Positions 1 to 7,703 of a DNA stretch of 15,100 bases are shown here, piece by piece. Each line of letters begins with the position of its first letter. The first letter of the stretch is position 1. Made by a program: the position numbers and the translations under genes. Below the pieces are notes generated by a model. That model did not search any database and was not told where the DNA came from. It was given only the letters and a program-made list of their open reading frames with translations. The DNA comes from Ruminococcus sp. UBA946 (lineage in GTDB: Bacteria; Bacillota; Clostridia; Oscillospirales; Ruminococcaceae), in contig DBCY01000160.1 of assembly GCA_002293295.1 (NCBI GenBank), positions 11,265-26,364 on the forward strand, written 5' to 3'.

Positions 1-731
1 TCGGGGTGTTTGCGTCCACCCTGCGGTGGAACATTAATAACCGAACCTTCCAATAATTTCAACAGTCCTTGCTGCACACCTTCGCCGCTTACATCACGGG
101 TAATGGATGGATTATCGCTTTTTCGGGCGATTTTATCTATTTCATCAATATAAATTATACCCTTCTGGGCGGCTTCGGTATCGAAATCGGCAGCCTGTAA
201 AAGCCGTACAAGCACATTTTCCACATCATCGCCTACATAACCGGCTTCGGTAAGCGTCGTGGCGTCGGCAATGGCAAAAGGAACGTCGAGTATTTTAGCG
301 AGTGTCTGAGCTAAAAAGGTTTTGCCTACTCCCGTGGGGCCGAGCAGAATTACGTTGCTTTTCTGCAGCTCGACATCATCCTGGGCATTAACACTCTCCG
401 CACTGTTAATCCTTTTATAATGATTGTATACCGATACAGAAAGATATGTCTTCGCCTGCTCCTGACCGATAACATATTCATCGAGAATCTGCTTGATTTC
501 CACAGGCTTTATCAGCTTGACAGGCGTATTGGAACCCTTCATCCCAGGTTTTTTTCCCTGACCCGTCATAGAAGCCGGATTAACCATATCGTTTCCCACG
601 AGAAGCTCGTAGCAGTATACCACACAATCATCGCAGATATTGGAAGTACCCGCAGAGAACATATTCAAAACCTTGTTTTCAGTTTTTCCGCAAAAACTGC
701 ATTTCTTTAATACTCTGTCACTTCCGGACAT
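1..731 (-). CDS. clpX: ClpX, ATP-dependent Clp protease unfoldase subunit (3' end cut by window edge)
   Basis: ClpX is the AAA+ unfoldase that feeds tagged or damaged cytoplasmic proteins into the ClpP chamber. Translating from the ATG at 731 gives 243 visible residues. A zinc-binding domain has Cys11, Cys14, Cys33 and Cys36 (CSFC and CDDC). The Walker A motif GPTGVGKT is at residues 131-138, the pore-loop GYVG at about 164-167, and Walker B IIYIDEID at about 192-199. The sensor regions and C-terminal small domain lie outside the window. The start is well fixed: AAGGAGGTGA (739-748) is an almost full match to the 16S 3' end, 7 nt before the ATG. It begins 34 nt after the clpP stop with no terminator between, so it is co-transcribed with clpP and tig. 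No oddities are visible. Confidence 0.97.
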   Translation of the reverse strand, partial: MSGSDRVLKKCSFCGKTENKVLNMFSAGTSNICDDCVVYCYELLVGNDMVNPASMTGQGKKPGMKGSNTPVKLIKPVEIKQILDEYVIGQEQAKTYLSVSVYNHYKRINSAESVNAQDDVELQKSNVILLGPTGVGKTFLAQTLAKILDVPFAIADATTLTEAGYVGDDVENVLVRLLQAADFDTEAAQKGIIYIDEIDKIARKSDNPSITRDVSGEGVQQGLLKLLEGSVINVPPQGGRKHP

Positions 732-765
732 AAAACGGTCACCTCCTTATGAAGTAATACAGGCT

Positions 766-1356
766 TTATCTTTTATAAACAACCTTGTCAACAAGACCGT
801 ATTCGACAGCCTCCTGCGCATACATAAAATTGTCGCGTTCGGTGTCAACAGCAATCTGTTCGATAGATTTACCCGTATTTTCAGCTAAAATACTGTTTAT
901 TTTTTCCCTTGTCCTCAGCATATGGTCGGAACGGATTTTTATATCGGTACACTGTCCCGAAATACCGCCGCCGGCTATTAACGGCTGGTGTATCATAATT
1001 TCAGAATTCGGAAGCGCGAAGCGTTTGCCTTTCGTACCCGACGAAAGCAAAAAAGCTCCCATGGAAGCAGCCATACCCATACAAATGGTAGACACGTCGC
1101 ATTTAATATACTTAATCGTATCATATATAGCCATTCCTGCGGTAACGGAACCTCCCGGACTGTTTATATAAAGTGATATATCCTTTTCGGCATCCTGACC
1201 TTCAAGGTGAAGAAGCTGTGCGATAACAAGGCTTGCCGTCACGTCGTTAACATCTTCCGAAAGCATGACAATCCTGTCGTTGAGAAGACGTGAAAAAATA
1301 TCATAAGACCTTTCGCCCCTGCCGGTCTGTTCAATTACATAAGGTATAAAACTCAT
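766..1356 (-). CDS. clpP: ClpP, ATP-dependent Clp protease proteolytic subunit
   Basis: ClpP is the serine peptidase that forms the tetradecameric chamber degrading proteins unfolded by ClpX. From the ATG at 1356 the protein is 196 aa, the usual length, starting MSFIPYVIEQT like many Firmicute ClpPs. The catalytic triad fits Ser98 (GMAASMGA), His123 (MIHQP) and Asp171 (VDTERD). The start is not settled. An in-frame TTG at 1380 would add eight residues, and the only good Shine-Dalgarno (AAAGGAGA, 1398-1405) is 17 nt from that TTG and about 41 nt from the ATG. I chose the ATG because of family N-terminal alignment; the extra residues could be a short propeptide. It follows tig by about 94-118 nt and precedes clpX, so the promoter at tig probably serves all three. 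Confidence 0.96.
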   Translation of the reverse strand: MSFIPYVIEQTGRGERSYDIFSRLLNDRIVMLSEDVNDVTASLVIAQLLHLEGQDAEKDISLYINSPGGSVTAGMAIYDTIKYIKCDVSTICMGMAASMGAFLLSSGTKGKRFALPNSEIMIHQPLIAGGGISGQCTDIKIRSDHMLRTREKINSILAENTGKSIEQIAVDTERDNFMYAQEAVEYGLVDKVVYKR

Positions 1357-1435
1357 ATCATTATCTGCCCGTATTTTCAAAAACGATATACAAGCAATCT
1401 CCTTTCAGAATATATAAATAAAAACATATAGGAAG

Positions 1436-1452
1436 CGAGTAAGCGGTACTCG
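1436..1452 (-). other. Small hairpin in the tig-clpP intercistronic gap
   Basis: CGAGTA and TACTCG form a perfect 6-bp stem around a 5-nt loop. No U-tract follows on the minus strand, so this is not an intrinsic terminator. It could be an RNA-stability or processing element between tig and clpP, or chance. Confidence 0.25.
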
Positions 1453-1474
1453 AAAACTCTTCTTCTAAGAATTT

Positions 1475-2758
1475 TTATCCGGTATATTTAGCGTTATCCT
1501 TTACAATTTTAGAAGCCGCGGCAACTTTTAAATCGGATTTTACAGCGTCTATACTAATTATTTCCTTTACTTTTTCTACGGAAAGCTTATACTTCTCAGC
1601 TATCCTTGCAATTTCCTCTTCGGTTTCATCATCGGAAATCCCGATTCCCTCAAGTTCGGCAATCTTTTCAAGAGCAAGCCTTACCTTTACCTGAGTTTCA
1701 GCCCGTTTTACATAGCTTTCCCTGAAGCTGTCCTTTGTCATGCCTGTGAAACTCAAGTACATATCAAGGTTAAGACCTTGCTGTGATAAACGTGTTTCAA
1801 ATTCATACACCAGTTCATCAACTTTATTTTTAAACATAACTTCAGGGATTTCAGCCTGCATTTTTTCGGCAAGAAGTTCAAACAGCTTGTTTTCGGCTTC
1901 GGTTTCAGCTGCCGAAGCTGCCTGGTCTTCAAGCTTGGTTCTGATATCATTCTTCAGCTCGTCAACCGTATCAAATTCCGAAGCATCCTTAACAAAATCG
2001 TCGTCAAGCTCGGGAAGCTCCTTAGTTTTTATTTCATGAATCACAATTTCAAATTCCACAGGCTGACCGGCAAGCTCTTCCATCTGATAATTCTCAGGAA
2101 AAGTAATGTTAATAGTGAACTCATCCCCGGTATTTTTTCCTGTAATCTGCTCTTCAAAGCCGGGGATAAAAGTACCTGAACCTAAAACAAGCTCATAATT
2201 CTTTTCAGACCCGCCGTCAAAAGGAACACCGTCCCTGCTGCCGTAAAAATCAATTATAACAGTATCTCCCAAAGCAGCCGCCCTGTTATCAACTGTAATA
2301 ATCCTGCCGTTTCTTTCTCTTATTGAATCAATATGCTTTTGAATATCCTCTTCAGTTACAGCATTAACAGTTTTTGTTACTTCTATTCCTTTATAATCAG
2401 AAATCTGTACTTCCGGTTTAACCGTAATAACCGCCTTGAAAACAATCCCGTTTTCCTTGGAAACAGAATCAACGGTTAATTCAGGCAGGGTAACAATCTC
2501 ATATCCTGAGCTTTTTATAGCTTCATCGGCAATATCTGGAACAAGCATATTTACGGCATCCTCAAAAAAAACATTTTCGCCGTAAAGCTTTTCAATCATA
2601 TTCCTGGGCGCTTTTCCTTTTCTGAAGCCGTTTACATTGATATTCTTCCTAGCTTTCATATATGCCTTCTGAATGGCATTTTCAAATTCCTCAGCCGAAG
2701 CGGTTACTTCCAGTTCATACTTATTTGTTTCAATATTATTTGCTGATAATAAACTCAT
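1475..2758 (-). CDS. tig: Trigger factor, ribosome-associated chaperone and prolyl isomerase
   Basis: Trigger factor binds L23 at the ribosome exit tunnel, shields nascent chains and has FKBP-type peptidyl-prolyl isomerase activity. The 427 aa length is normal. The ribosome-docking signature GFRKGKAP is at residues 44-51. The FKBP domain spans about 160-245, with the GDTVIIDFYG strand and a FIPGFEEQI segment. The helical arm/C-terminal chaperone domain follows and is rich in Glu and Lys. The ATG at 2758 has GGAGGA (2766-2771) 7 nt upstream. It is the first gene of a tig-clpP-clpX unit, which puts nascent-chain folding and degradation under one promoter, a common Clostridial order. A TATAAT with extended -10 TG lies about 50 nt upstream. 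Confidence 0.97.
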   Translation of the reverse strand: MSLLSANNIETNKYELEVTASAEEFENAIQKAYMKARKNINVNGFRKGKAPRNMIEKLYGENVFFEDAVNMLVPDIADEAIKSSGYEIVTLPELTVDSVSKENGIVFKAVITVKPEVQISDYKGIEVTKTVNAVTEEDIQKHIDSIRERNGRIITVDNRAAALGDTVIIDFYGSRDGVPFDGGSEKNYELVLGSGTFIPGFEEQITGKNTGDEFTINITFPENYQMEELAGQPVEFEIVIHEIKTKELPELDDDFVKDASEFDTVDELKNDIRTKLEDQAASAAETEAENKLFELLAEKMQAEIPEVMFKNKVDELVYEFETRLSQQGLNLDMYLSFTGMTKDSFRESYVKRAETQVKVRLALEKIAELEGIGISDDETEEEIARIAEKYKLSVEKVKEIISIDAVKSDLKVAAASKIVKDNAKYTG

Positions 2759-2806
2759 TAATAAGTCCTCCGTTTAATAATGATTACTTGAAATGCAATA
2801 AAAATA

Positions 2807-2835
2807 ATTATAGCATATTAATTAATATATTACTA
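2807..2835 (-). promoter_or_regulatory. Extended -10 promoter for tig-clpP-clpX, with an AT palindrome in the spacer
   Basis: On the minus strand TGCTATAAT (2807-2815) is a perfect extended -10 element. The -35 region 17 nt upstream (TAGTAA) is poor, as expected for extended -10 promoters. Transcription would start near 2800, giving a leader of about 40 nt. A perfect 14-bp palindrome ATATTAATTAATAT (2815-2828) fills much of the spacer, where a repressor could act. I found no CtsR-like GGTCAAA repeat or CIRCE element in 2759-2868. The promoter is well supported; the operator role is inference, and AT-rich palindromes arise easily. Confidence 0.65.
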
Positions 2836-2868
2836 GATATTTTCCAATATTTCCACATTAAGCACAAT

Positions 2869-3555
2869 TCATAATACCTTTTTAGGAATAAATTGCACAA
2901 AATCACTTGCAACCAGACAAAACTCTATGTCATCCCTTATTCCGCATATGGCATACTTATGGCTGGAGCCGTGCAAATGACCGTAATAGCATTTCTTTAC
3001 CTTATATTTATACAGAACCTCAAGGATGTCATAATTATAACGGCTGCCGTAAACAGGCGGATAATGCAGAAAAACTATAGGAATAAGCCCGTTTGTAACG
3101 GCGGATTTTACTGATGTTTCAAGCCTCATAGCCTCACGGGCGAGAATTTTTGCGTCATCCGGATTTTCAGTTTCGTTAATCCACCCCCTCGTACCGCAAA
3201 TCCCGTATTCATAATATGCGTAATGATTGTTGTGAAGGATTTTTATAGTATTAAAACCGGAATCGCTGATAAAGGCATTCATTTTCTTCATACTGTTCCA
3301 CCAGTAGTCATGATTCCCCTTTAAAAGGATTTTTGTTCCCGGAAGATTATCTATAAATTTAAAATCCGCTTTAATTTCATTAAAATCCATACCCCATGAA
3401 ATATCCCCCGGGATAACTACCATGTCATTTTCATTTACAGTTTTATTCCAGTTATCATATAATCGTCCGGTATAATCATTCCACCCGCCGAATATATCCA
3501 TAGGCTTGTCAACTGAAAATGACAGATGCAAATCGGCAATCGTATAAAGAGACAT
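2869..3555 (-). CDS. Calcineurin-like metallophosphoesterase (COG1768-type)
   Basis: A 228 aa cytoplasmic binuclear metallophosphoesterase; the substrate is unknown. The metal-ligand motifs are in the right order: Asp8-x-His10 (DLHL), Asp51 (PGDISW), Asn81-His82 (GNHDYWW), His164 (LHYPP) and His193-x-His195 (GHLHG). The GNHDYWW and HYPP forms fit the COG1768 predicted phosphohydrolases, which are common in Clostridia. No signal peptide or membrane segment is visible. The ATG at 3555 has AAGGTGAT (3563-3570), a good match to the 16S end, 7 nt upstream. It begins about 60 nt after thrC with no terminator, so it may be transcribed with thrC, and it ends before the tig promoter. The name rests on motifs only. 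Confidence 0.9.
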   Translation of the reverse strand: MSLYTIADLHLSFSVDKPMDIFGGWNDYTGRLYDNWNKTVNENDMVVIPGDISWGMDFNEIKADFKFIDNLPGTKILLKGNHDYWWNSMKKMNAFISDSGFNTIKILHNNHYAYYEYGICGTRGWINETENPDDAKILAREAMRLETSVKSAVTNGLIPIVFLHYPPVYGSRYNYDILEVLYKYKVKKCYYGHLHGSSHKYAICGIRDDIEFCLVASDFVQFIPKKVL

Positions 3556-3616
3556 CTACCCTATCACCTTAATATCATAATATACGTCGTGTTTAAGAAT
3601 ACTTTACCGGCAGGCA

Positions 3617-5113
3617 TTAATTCTTAAAAAGCTTGTTCAGTATATATGATTTCTGTTCGTTTATACTGACATTATCAAAAAAACGTATTTTTTTCGTCCT
3701 TAATTCCGAAAGGGATTTCGGTATTTCATATCCCGAAAGTTCATAAAGCCTGTCAATCATTTCAAATTCGTCCGACACGGAAGATTTTCCTGTAATTGCT
3801 TCAAGAACGCTTTCGCTGAATTTATACGGGCTGGCGGTAGAGGCTATAATCGTTTTCGTCATATCTCCTGTGGACTCCTTATAATCCCCGTAAACACTGA
3901 CCGCAACGGCGGTATGCGTATCGAGTGTATATGAATACTCGTCGTATACCCTTTTAATTGTTTCCATTGTCTGAATATCGTCACAACAGCCGCCGTAGAA
4001 CTCGCTGTTGAGCATATCCTTAACGCTTTGGCTTACCTCATATTTACCCGATGAAGCAAGCGAACCGAACCATTCCTTGATTTGTACGTCATTATATCCG
4101 TTCATAATATAAAGCAGTCTTTCAAGGTTACTGGAAATCAGTATATCCATTGAAGGGGAAATCGTGGTTACAAAATCCCTGTTTCTGTCATAAATACCCG
4201 TATTTATAAAATCTGTAAGCACCTTGTTTTTATTCGAGGCGCAAATCAGTTTATTTACGGGCAGTCCCATTTTCTTCGCATAATAGGCTGCCAGAATATT
4301 TCCGAAATTCCCTGTGGGAACAACGATATTGACCTTTTCGCCCGAGGTTATTCTGTTATCCCTGACAAGCTCCGCATATGCCGAAATATAATAAATTATT
4401 TGCGGCGCCAGCCGTCCCCAGTTGATGGAGTTTGCACTCGAAAACATCATTTTGTTTTCTTTGAGCTTATTAGTAATTTCATGAGAGGTAAAAATTTCTT
4501 TTACCCCGTTCTGACAATTGTCAAAATTGCCTTTAACGGCGCAGACGGTTACATTTTCACCGTCCTGAGTCGTCATTTGCAGCTTCTGCATAGGACTGAC
4601 GCCGTTCTCGGGGTAAAAAACCATAATCCTAGTGCCGGGGACGTCAGAAAATCCCTCAAGAGCGGCTTTGCCCGTATCGCCTGATGTTGCCACAAGAATT
4701 ATTATTTCTTTATCAATGTTGGTTTTTTTAACAGAGGCAGTTAGCAGATACGGTAAAATCTGAAGCGCCATATCCTTAAAAGCACAGGTGGGACCGTGCC
4801 AAAGCTCAAGTATATAAACTCCGTTACAAAGCGTAGAAATCTCCGTAATCTTTTCCGTTGAAAATTTTTCTTTATTATAAGCGCTTTCAGTGCAGTATTT
4901 TATTTCTTCTTTCGTAAAATCGGTCAGAAACTTAGAAAAAACAAACGCTGCGCGTTCGGGATAACTTAAATTCCCAAGATTCATTATATCATTAATCTCA
5001 AAAACAGGAATTTCCTCCGGTACGAACAATCCGCCGTCCGGTGAAATACCCTTAACAATCGCTTGGGAGGAAGTTATTTTCATACTGCTGTTTCTGGTGC
5101 TTTTATAAAACAT
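3617..5113 (-). CDS. thrC: Threonine synthase
   Basis: This PLP enzyme converts O-phosphohomoserine to threonine, the last step of threonine biosynthesis. At 498 aa it belongs to the long class with an N-terminal extension (MFYKSTRN at the start, YSTR-like). The PLP lysine is Lys113 in HGPTCAFKDMALQ. A phosphate-binding ATSGDTGKAA segment and a VPTGNFGN segment are also present. The ATG at 5113 has AGGAG (5121-5125) 7 nt upstream. The gap to yraN is only 47 nt and holds no T-box or other visible leader, so specific threonine control is not apparent; a TATACT near 5132-5137 is only a weak -10 candidate. Its neighbours are not amino-acid genes, so it appears to sit in a housekeeping string. Confidence 0.96.
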   Translation of the reverse strand: MFYKSTRNSSMKITSSQAIVKGISPDGGLFVPEEIPVFEINDIMNLGNLSYPERAAFVFSKFLTDFTKEEIKYCTESAYNKEKFSTEKITEISTLCNGVYILELWHGPTCAFKDMALQILPYLLTASVKKTNIDKEIIILVATSGDTGKAALEGFSDVPGTRIMVFYPENGVSPMQKLQMTTQDGENVTVCAVKGNFDNCQNGVKEIFTSHEITNKLKENKMMFSSANSINWGRLAPQIIYYISAYAELVRDNRITSGEKVNIVVPTGNFGNILAAYYAKKMGLPVNKLICASNKNKVLTDFINTGIYDRNRDFVTTISPSMDILISSNLERLLYIMNGYNDVQIKEWFGSLASSGKYEVSQSVKDMLNSEFYGGCCDDIQTMETIKRVYDEYSYTLDTHTAVAVSVYGDYKESTGDMTKTIIASTASPYKFSESVLEAITGKSSVSDEFEMIDRLYELSGYEIPKSLSELRTKKIRFFDNVSINEQKSYILNKLFKN

Positions 5114-5160
5114 ATTTATACTCCTAAAAATAGTATATTAAGCAAGCCTGAAAACCAATT

Positions 5161-5538
5161 TCACATTATGGTCATTATATCGCTTGCGTCAAAGGCGTTT
5201 TCAATATAATTAAAACCAATAACCTTTCTGTTGTCTAATATTATCTGTACTACGTCAAAACGAGGCTGCAGATTATGAGGGTTCTTAAAGGAATACATCT
5301 CCGCCGTTTTTACAATAAGCCTTCGTTTTTTCAAGGTGATTGAATCAAATCCGCTTGTCATATAGTCGGGAGTGCGCGTCTTTACCTCGACAAAAGCAAT
5401 GACTCCGTCCTTTGATGCGATTATATCAATTTCTCCGCCCCTTATGCAGAAATTGCGCTGAATTATCGTATAGCCTTTCTTTTCAAGATAAAAGGCGGCA
5501 ACCTTCTCGCCTAAATTACCAAATTCTTTTTTATCCAT
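5161..5538 (-). CDS. yraN: YraN/UPF0102 family nuclease-like protein
   Basis: A 125 aa protein of the UPF0102 family, which has an endonuclease-like (Holliday-junction resolvase type) fold but no settled biochemical role. The family landmarks are visible: an N-terminal GNLGEKVAAFYLEKKGY helix with Glu11, RGGEIDII with Asp38, and FVEVKTR with Glu51 and Lys53, which together make the PD-(D/E)XK core. The length is typical. It starts 12 nt after the rnhB stop with a weak AGGT Shine-Dalgarno, so translation probably follows from rnhB. Pairing with rnhB is widespread in bacteria and suggests a DNA-related role, but this is not shown here. Confidence 0.93.
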   Translation of the reverse strand: MDKKEFGNLGEKVAAFYLEKKGYTIIQRNFCIRGGEIDIIASKDGVIAFVEVKTRTPDYMTSGFDSITLKKRRLIVKTAEMYSFKNPHNLQPRFDVVQIILDNRKVIGFNYIENAFDASDIMTIM

Positions 5539-5550
5539 TTAAGTTACCTG

Positions 5551-6153
5551 TCAGATTTTTATACTTTTCAGGAAGGATGGTCTATGAACCTCGGATTTCC
5601 CATATTCCCTAATAAGCTCGTAATGCAGCTTTGTTCCGTAACCCTTATGCCTTTCAAACTGATACTGCGGATATGTAACCGTTAATTTCTTCATATATCT
5701 GTCACGGCTGACTTTGGCAAGGACTGAAGCCGCAGCGATACTAGCGGATATTCCGTCTCCTTTGACAATGGTTTGTACTTTACAGTCCAGACGGGGAGCT
5801 TTATTACCGTCCGCAAGAGTTAAATCCGGGCGTATGCTCAGTCCCTTAACAGCCCGTTCCATAGCAAGAAGCGAAGCCTGTAAAATATTCAGTTCTTCTA
5901 TCTCGGCGATTGAAGCGCTGGCAACACAATATGCTCTGGCTTTTAAAATAATCTCATCATAAATGATTTCACGTTTTTTTTCGGACAATTTCTTGCTGTC
6001 ATTTAATCCGTCAATAAAGACACCCTCGTCAAAAACAACAGCAGCGGCATAGACATCCCCGGCTAAAGAACCCCTGCCGGCTTCGTCAATTCCGCAAATA
6101 ACACCGTATTCTTTCCTTAATTCTGCGTCATATAAAAATAAATCCTTATCCAT
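5551..6153 (-). CDS. rnhB: Ribonuclease HII
   Basis: RNase HII cleaves RNA in RNA-DNA hybrids and at single ribonucleotides in DNA, starting ribonucleotide excision repair. The 200 aa length is normal. The signature GIDEAGRGSLAGD gives catalytic Asp23 and Glu24; Asp115 (LADGN) and Asp133 (KGDG) fit the other two metal ligands. The conserved SIAAASVLAKVSRD and KGYGTKLHYE stretches follow. The residue after GRG is Ser, where many homologues have Pro, and this is probably tolerated. The ATG at 6153 lies 20 nt downstream of the rbgA stop with a modest AAAGG upstream. It is part of the rplS-lepB-rbgA-rnhB-yraN order common in Firmicutes. Confidence 0.97.
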   Translation of the reverse strand: MDKDLFLYDAELRKEYGVICGIDEAGRGSLAGDVYAAAVVFDEGVFIDGLNDSKKLSEKKREIIYDEIILKARAYCVASASIAEIEELNILQASLLAMERAVKGLSIRPDLTLADGNKAPRLDCKVQTIVKGDGISASIAAASVLAKVSRDRYMKKLTVTYPQYQFERHKGYGTKLHYELIREYGKSEVHRPSFLKSIKI

Positions 6154-6173
6154 ATATACTTAAACCTTTATTA

Positions 6174-7034
6174 TTAAAAAGGATGTTCAAGCGTTATCCT
6201 GCCAAGCTTTCCCCCGCGGAATTCATCCAGTACCATAATAGCGGCACGCCTTATGTCAACCTCGCCGCCTGAAACAAGCATACCCCTGCTTTTTCCTATT
6301 TTATTCAGAATAATAAAACCGTCATCATTAACGTCAGTATCAATTTTATACCTCGCGGTCAGATTATTGCGGTATGACTCGTTAATAACTGTCAGAAGAC
6401 GAGCCGCAAGCGCTTCGGTATCAACGACATCATCCTTGACGGCGCCTGTAAAAGCAAGCCGCTCCCCTACCGTCTTATCATCAAACTTCGGCCAAAGCAC
6501 TCCGGGCATATCCAGCAGTTCCAAGTCATTGTCAAGCTTAACCCACTGCTTGTTTCTCGTAACGCCGGGGCGGTCCTCCACCGCCGCTTTCCTTTGTTTG
6601 GCAAGCCTGTTAATAAGAGAGGATTTACCGGCATTGGGTATACCGACTACCATAATATGAAGAACCCTGCCTGTCATTCCCTTAGCTTGATATTTATCGG
6701 TCAAATCCTTAAGGACTGTTTTAACGGAAGGATTAAATTTATTAAGCCCCTTGCCGCTCCGGCAGTCGGTGGGAAGCGCTGTAATTCCCTGATTTTTATA
6801 CCAGTTAATCCATTTTGCCGTGGCGTTTTCATCAGCGTAATCACATTTATTAAGAATGACAATCCTTGGTTTTCCCGCGATTAACGACTGCAAATCGGGA
6901 TTTTTACTGGAATAAGGAATCCGTGCGTCTAAAACCTCCGCCACGGCGTCAACCAGGGAAAGGTTAGCTTTTATTATGCGTTTTGTTTTAGCCATATGAC
7001 CGGGGAACCACTGAATTGAAGGGGATTCAGACAT
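6174..7034 (-). CDS. rbgA: RbgA/YlqF, ribosome biogenesis GTPase of the 50S subunit
   Basis: RbgA is a circularly permuted GTPase required for late 50S assembly (entry of L16 and others in Bacillus subtilis). The permuted motif order is visible. After the N-terminal WFPGHMAKTKR segment come G4 NKCD (62-65) and a G5-like CRSGKG (91-96), then G1 GIPNAGKSS (131-139), G2 PGVTR (156-160) and G3 DMPG (175-178). The C-terminal region (about 190-286) matches the RNA-binding domain in length. The 286 aa length is typical. The ATG at 7034 has AAGGAT about 10 nt upstream. It precedes rnhB by 20 nt. A TATAAT at 7059-7064 would place transcription start very near the Shine-Dalgarno, so a private promoter is doubtful. 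Confidence 0.96.
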   Translation of the reverse strand: MSESPSIQWFPGHMAKTKRIIKANLSLVDAVAEVLDARIPYSSKNPDLQSLIAGKPRIVILNKCDYADENATAKWINWYKNQGITALPTDCRSGKGLNKFNPSVKTVLKDLTDKYQAKGMTGRVLHIMVVGIPNAGKSSLINRLAKQRKAAVEDRPGVTRNKQWVKLDNDLELLDMPGVLWPKFDDKTVGERLAFTGAVKDDVVDTEALAARLLTVINESYRNNLTARYKIDTDVNDDGFIILNKIGKSRGMLVSGGEVDIRRAAIMVLDEFRGGKLGRITLEHPF

Positions 7035-7092
7035 ATATTTATTAATCCTTTTTTATCAATTATAATTCATATTATTTTTATTACTATGCATT

Positions 7093-7102
7093 TCAAACCT
7101 CA
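7093..7102. repeat. Left copy of a 10-bp direct repeat flanking the GNAT gene
   Basis: TCAAACCTCA (plus strand) covers the GNAT stop codon and last codons. The same ten bases occur in the same orientation at 7716-7725, on the other side of the gene. Chance cannot be excluded for a match this short. Confidence 0.4.
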
Positions 7103-7623
7103 TTTTGAGTAATAAGCTTATATCTTAATTCTGTTAATGACTTCCCGTCTATACAGATTTCCTTTTTCTCGCCGTCAGGCAAAAAACCATGCTTTTCATA
7201 AAAACGTCTTGCCCTCTTGTTTTCTTCCAAGACCCAAAGAACAATTTCACGGTAACCCATATTCCTAAGCTGATTAACGGCAAAATCCATTAACTGCCTG
7301 CTTAAACCTTTTCCCCAGTATTCCTCAAGCAGATAAACCGCCTGGATTTCACCGGCGTCAGGCTTGTCTTCGTCGCGGCATTTTCCAAAAATCAGACGCC
7401 CCGCCATTTTATCGTCAATTTCGGCATAATAAAATAAATATTCACCGGCAAGCGCAGTAAGGTTGTTTCTCAATCGCTCCGCCCGTTCTTCCGTTTCGTT
7501 TGCCATATTTTTTAAATAGCTGTCAGGTATGATACCCTTATACGCGGACTGCCAGCAGGAAATATGGCATTTCGTGTATTCGAGGGCTTTTCCCGGTATA
7601 TCTTCAAGGATAACAATATTCAT
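7093..7623 (-). CDS. GNAT family N-acetyltransferase
   Basis: A 176 aa single-domain GNAT protein that would transfer an acetyl group from acetyl-CoA; the acceptor is unknown. Motif A is clear: the beta4 strand IQAVYLLEEYW is followed by the acetyl-CoA pyrophosphate loop GKGLSR (104-109). Motif B (REIVLWVLEENKRARRFYEKHGF, about 125-147) is typical, including the Asn-x3-Arg-x-FYEKxGF pattern. The N-terminal CWQSAYKGIIPDSYL stretch resembles many Clostridial uncharacterised members. The ATG at 7623 has GGAGGT 7 nt upstream. It interrupts the usual lepB-rbgA adjacency and is flanked by a 10-bp direct repeat (7093-7102 and 7716-7725), so it may be an inserted accessory gene. It could equally be an old resident. 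Confidence 0.9.
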   Translation of the reverse strand: MNIVILEDIPGKALEYTKCHISCWQSAYKGIIPDSYLKNMANETEERAERLRNNLTALAGEYLFYYAEIDDKMAGRLIFGKCRDEDKPDAGEIQAVYLLEEYWGKGLSRQLMDFAVNQLRNMGYREIVLWVLEENKRARRFYEKHGFLPDGEKKEICIDGKSLTELRYKLITQNEV

Positions 7624-7675
7624 CGCATAAACCTCCTCTCCGAAAACCTCGAGCTTTGTATCCTAATAAAATATC

Positions 7676-7691
7676 CAAAGGAGAGTCTTTG
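7676..7691 (-). terminator. Weak hairpin after lepB
   Basis: CAAAG and CTTTG form a 5-bp stem around a 6-nt loop, followed on the minus strand by GATATTTTATT. The stem is short and GC-poor and the U-tract is broken, so at best this is a weak, leaky terminator. Confidence 0.2.
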
Positions 7692-7703
7692 CAGCCATAC
7701 CAT

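Noticed and set aside
420..888. Plus-strand open frames of 82-96 aa opposite clpX and clpP
   Set aside because: They lie antisense to strongly conserved coding sequence, have no ribosome site and show no recognisable domain.
2840..2868. Terminator after the metallophosphoesterase gene
   Set aside because: The only nearby pairing (ATATT/AATAT with a 4-nt loop) is short, all A-T and not followed by a T-run.
5114..5160. T-box or attenuator before thrC
   Set aside because: Only 47 nt separate it from yraN; there is no specifier loop, terminator or leader peptide.
7059..7064. TATAAT before rbgA as a promoter
   Set aside because: The predicted transcript would begin almost at the Shine-Dalgarno, and no -35 is present at suitable spacing.
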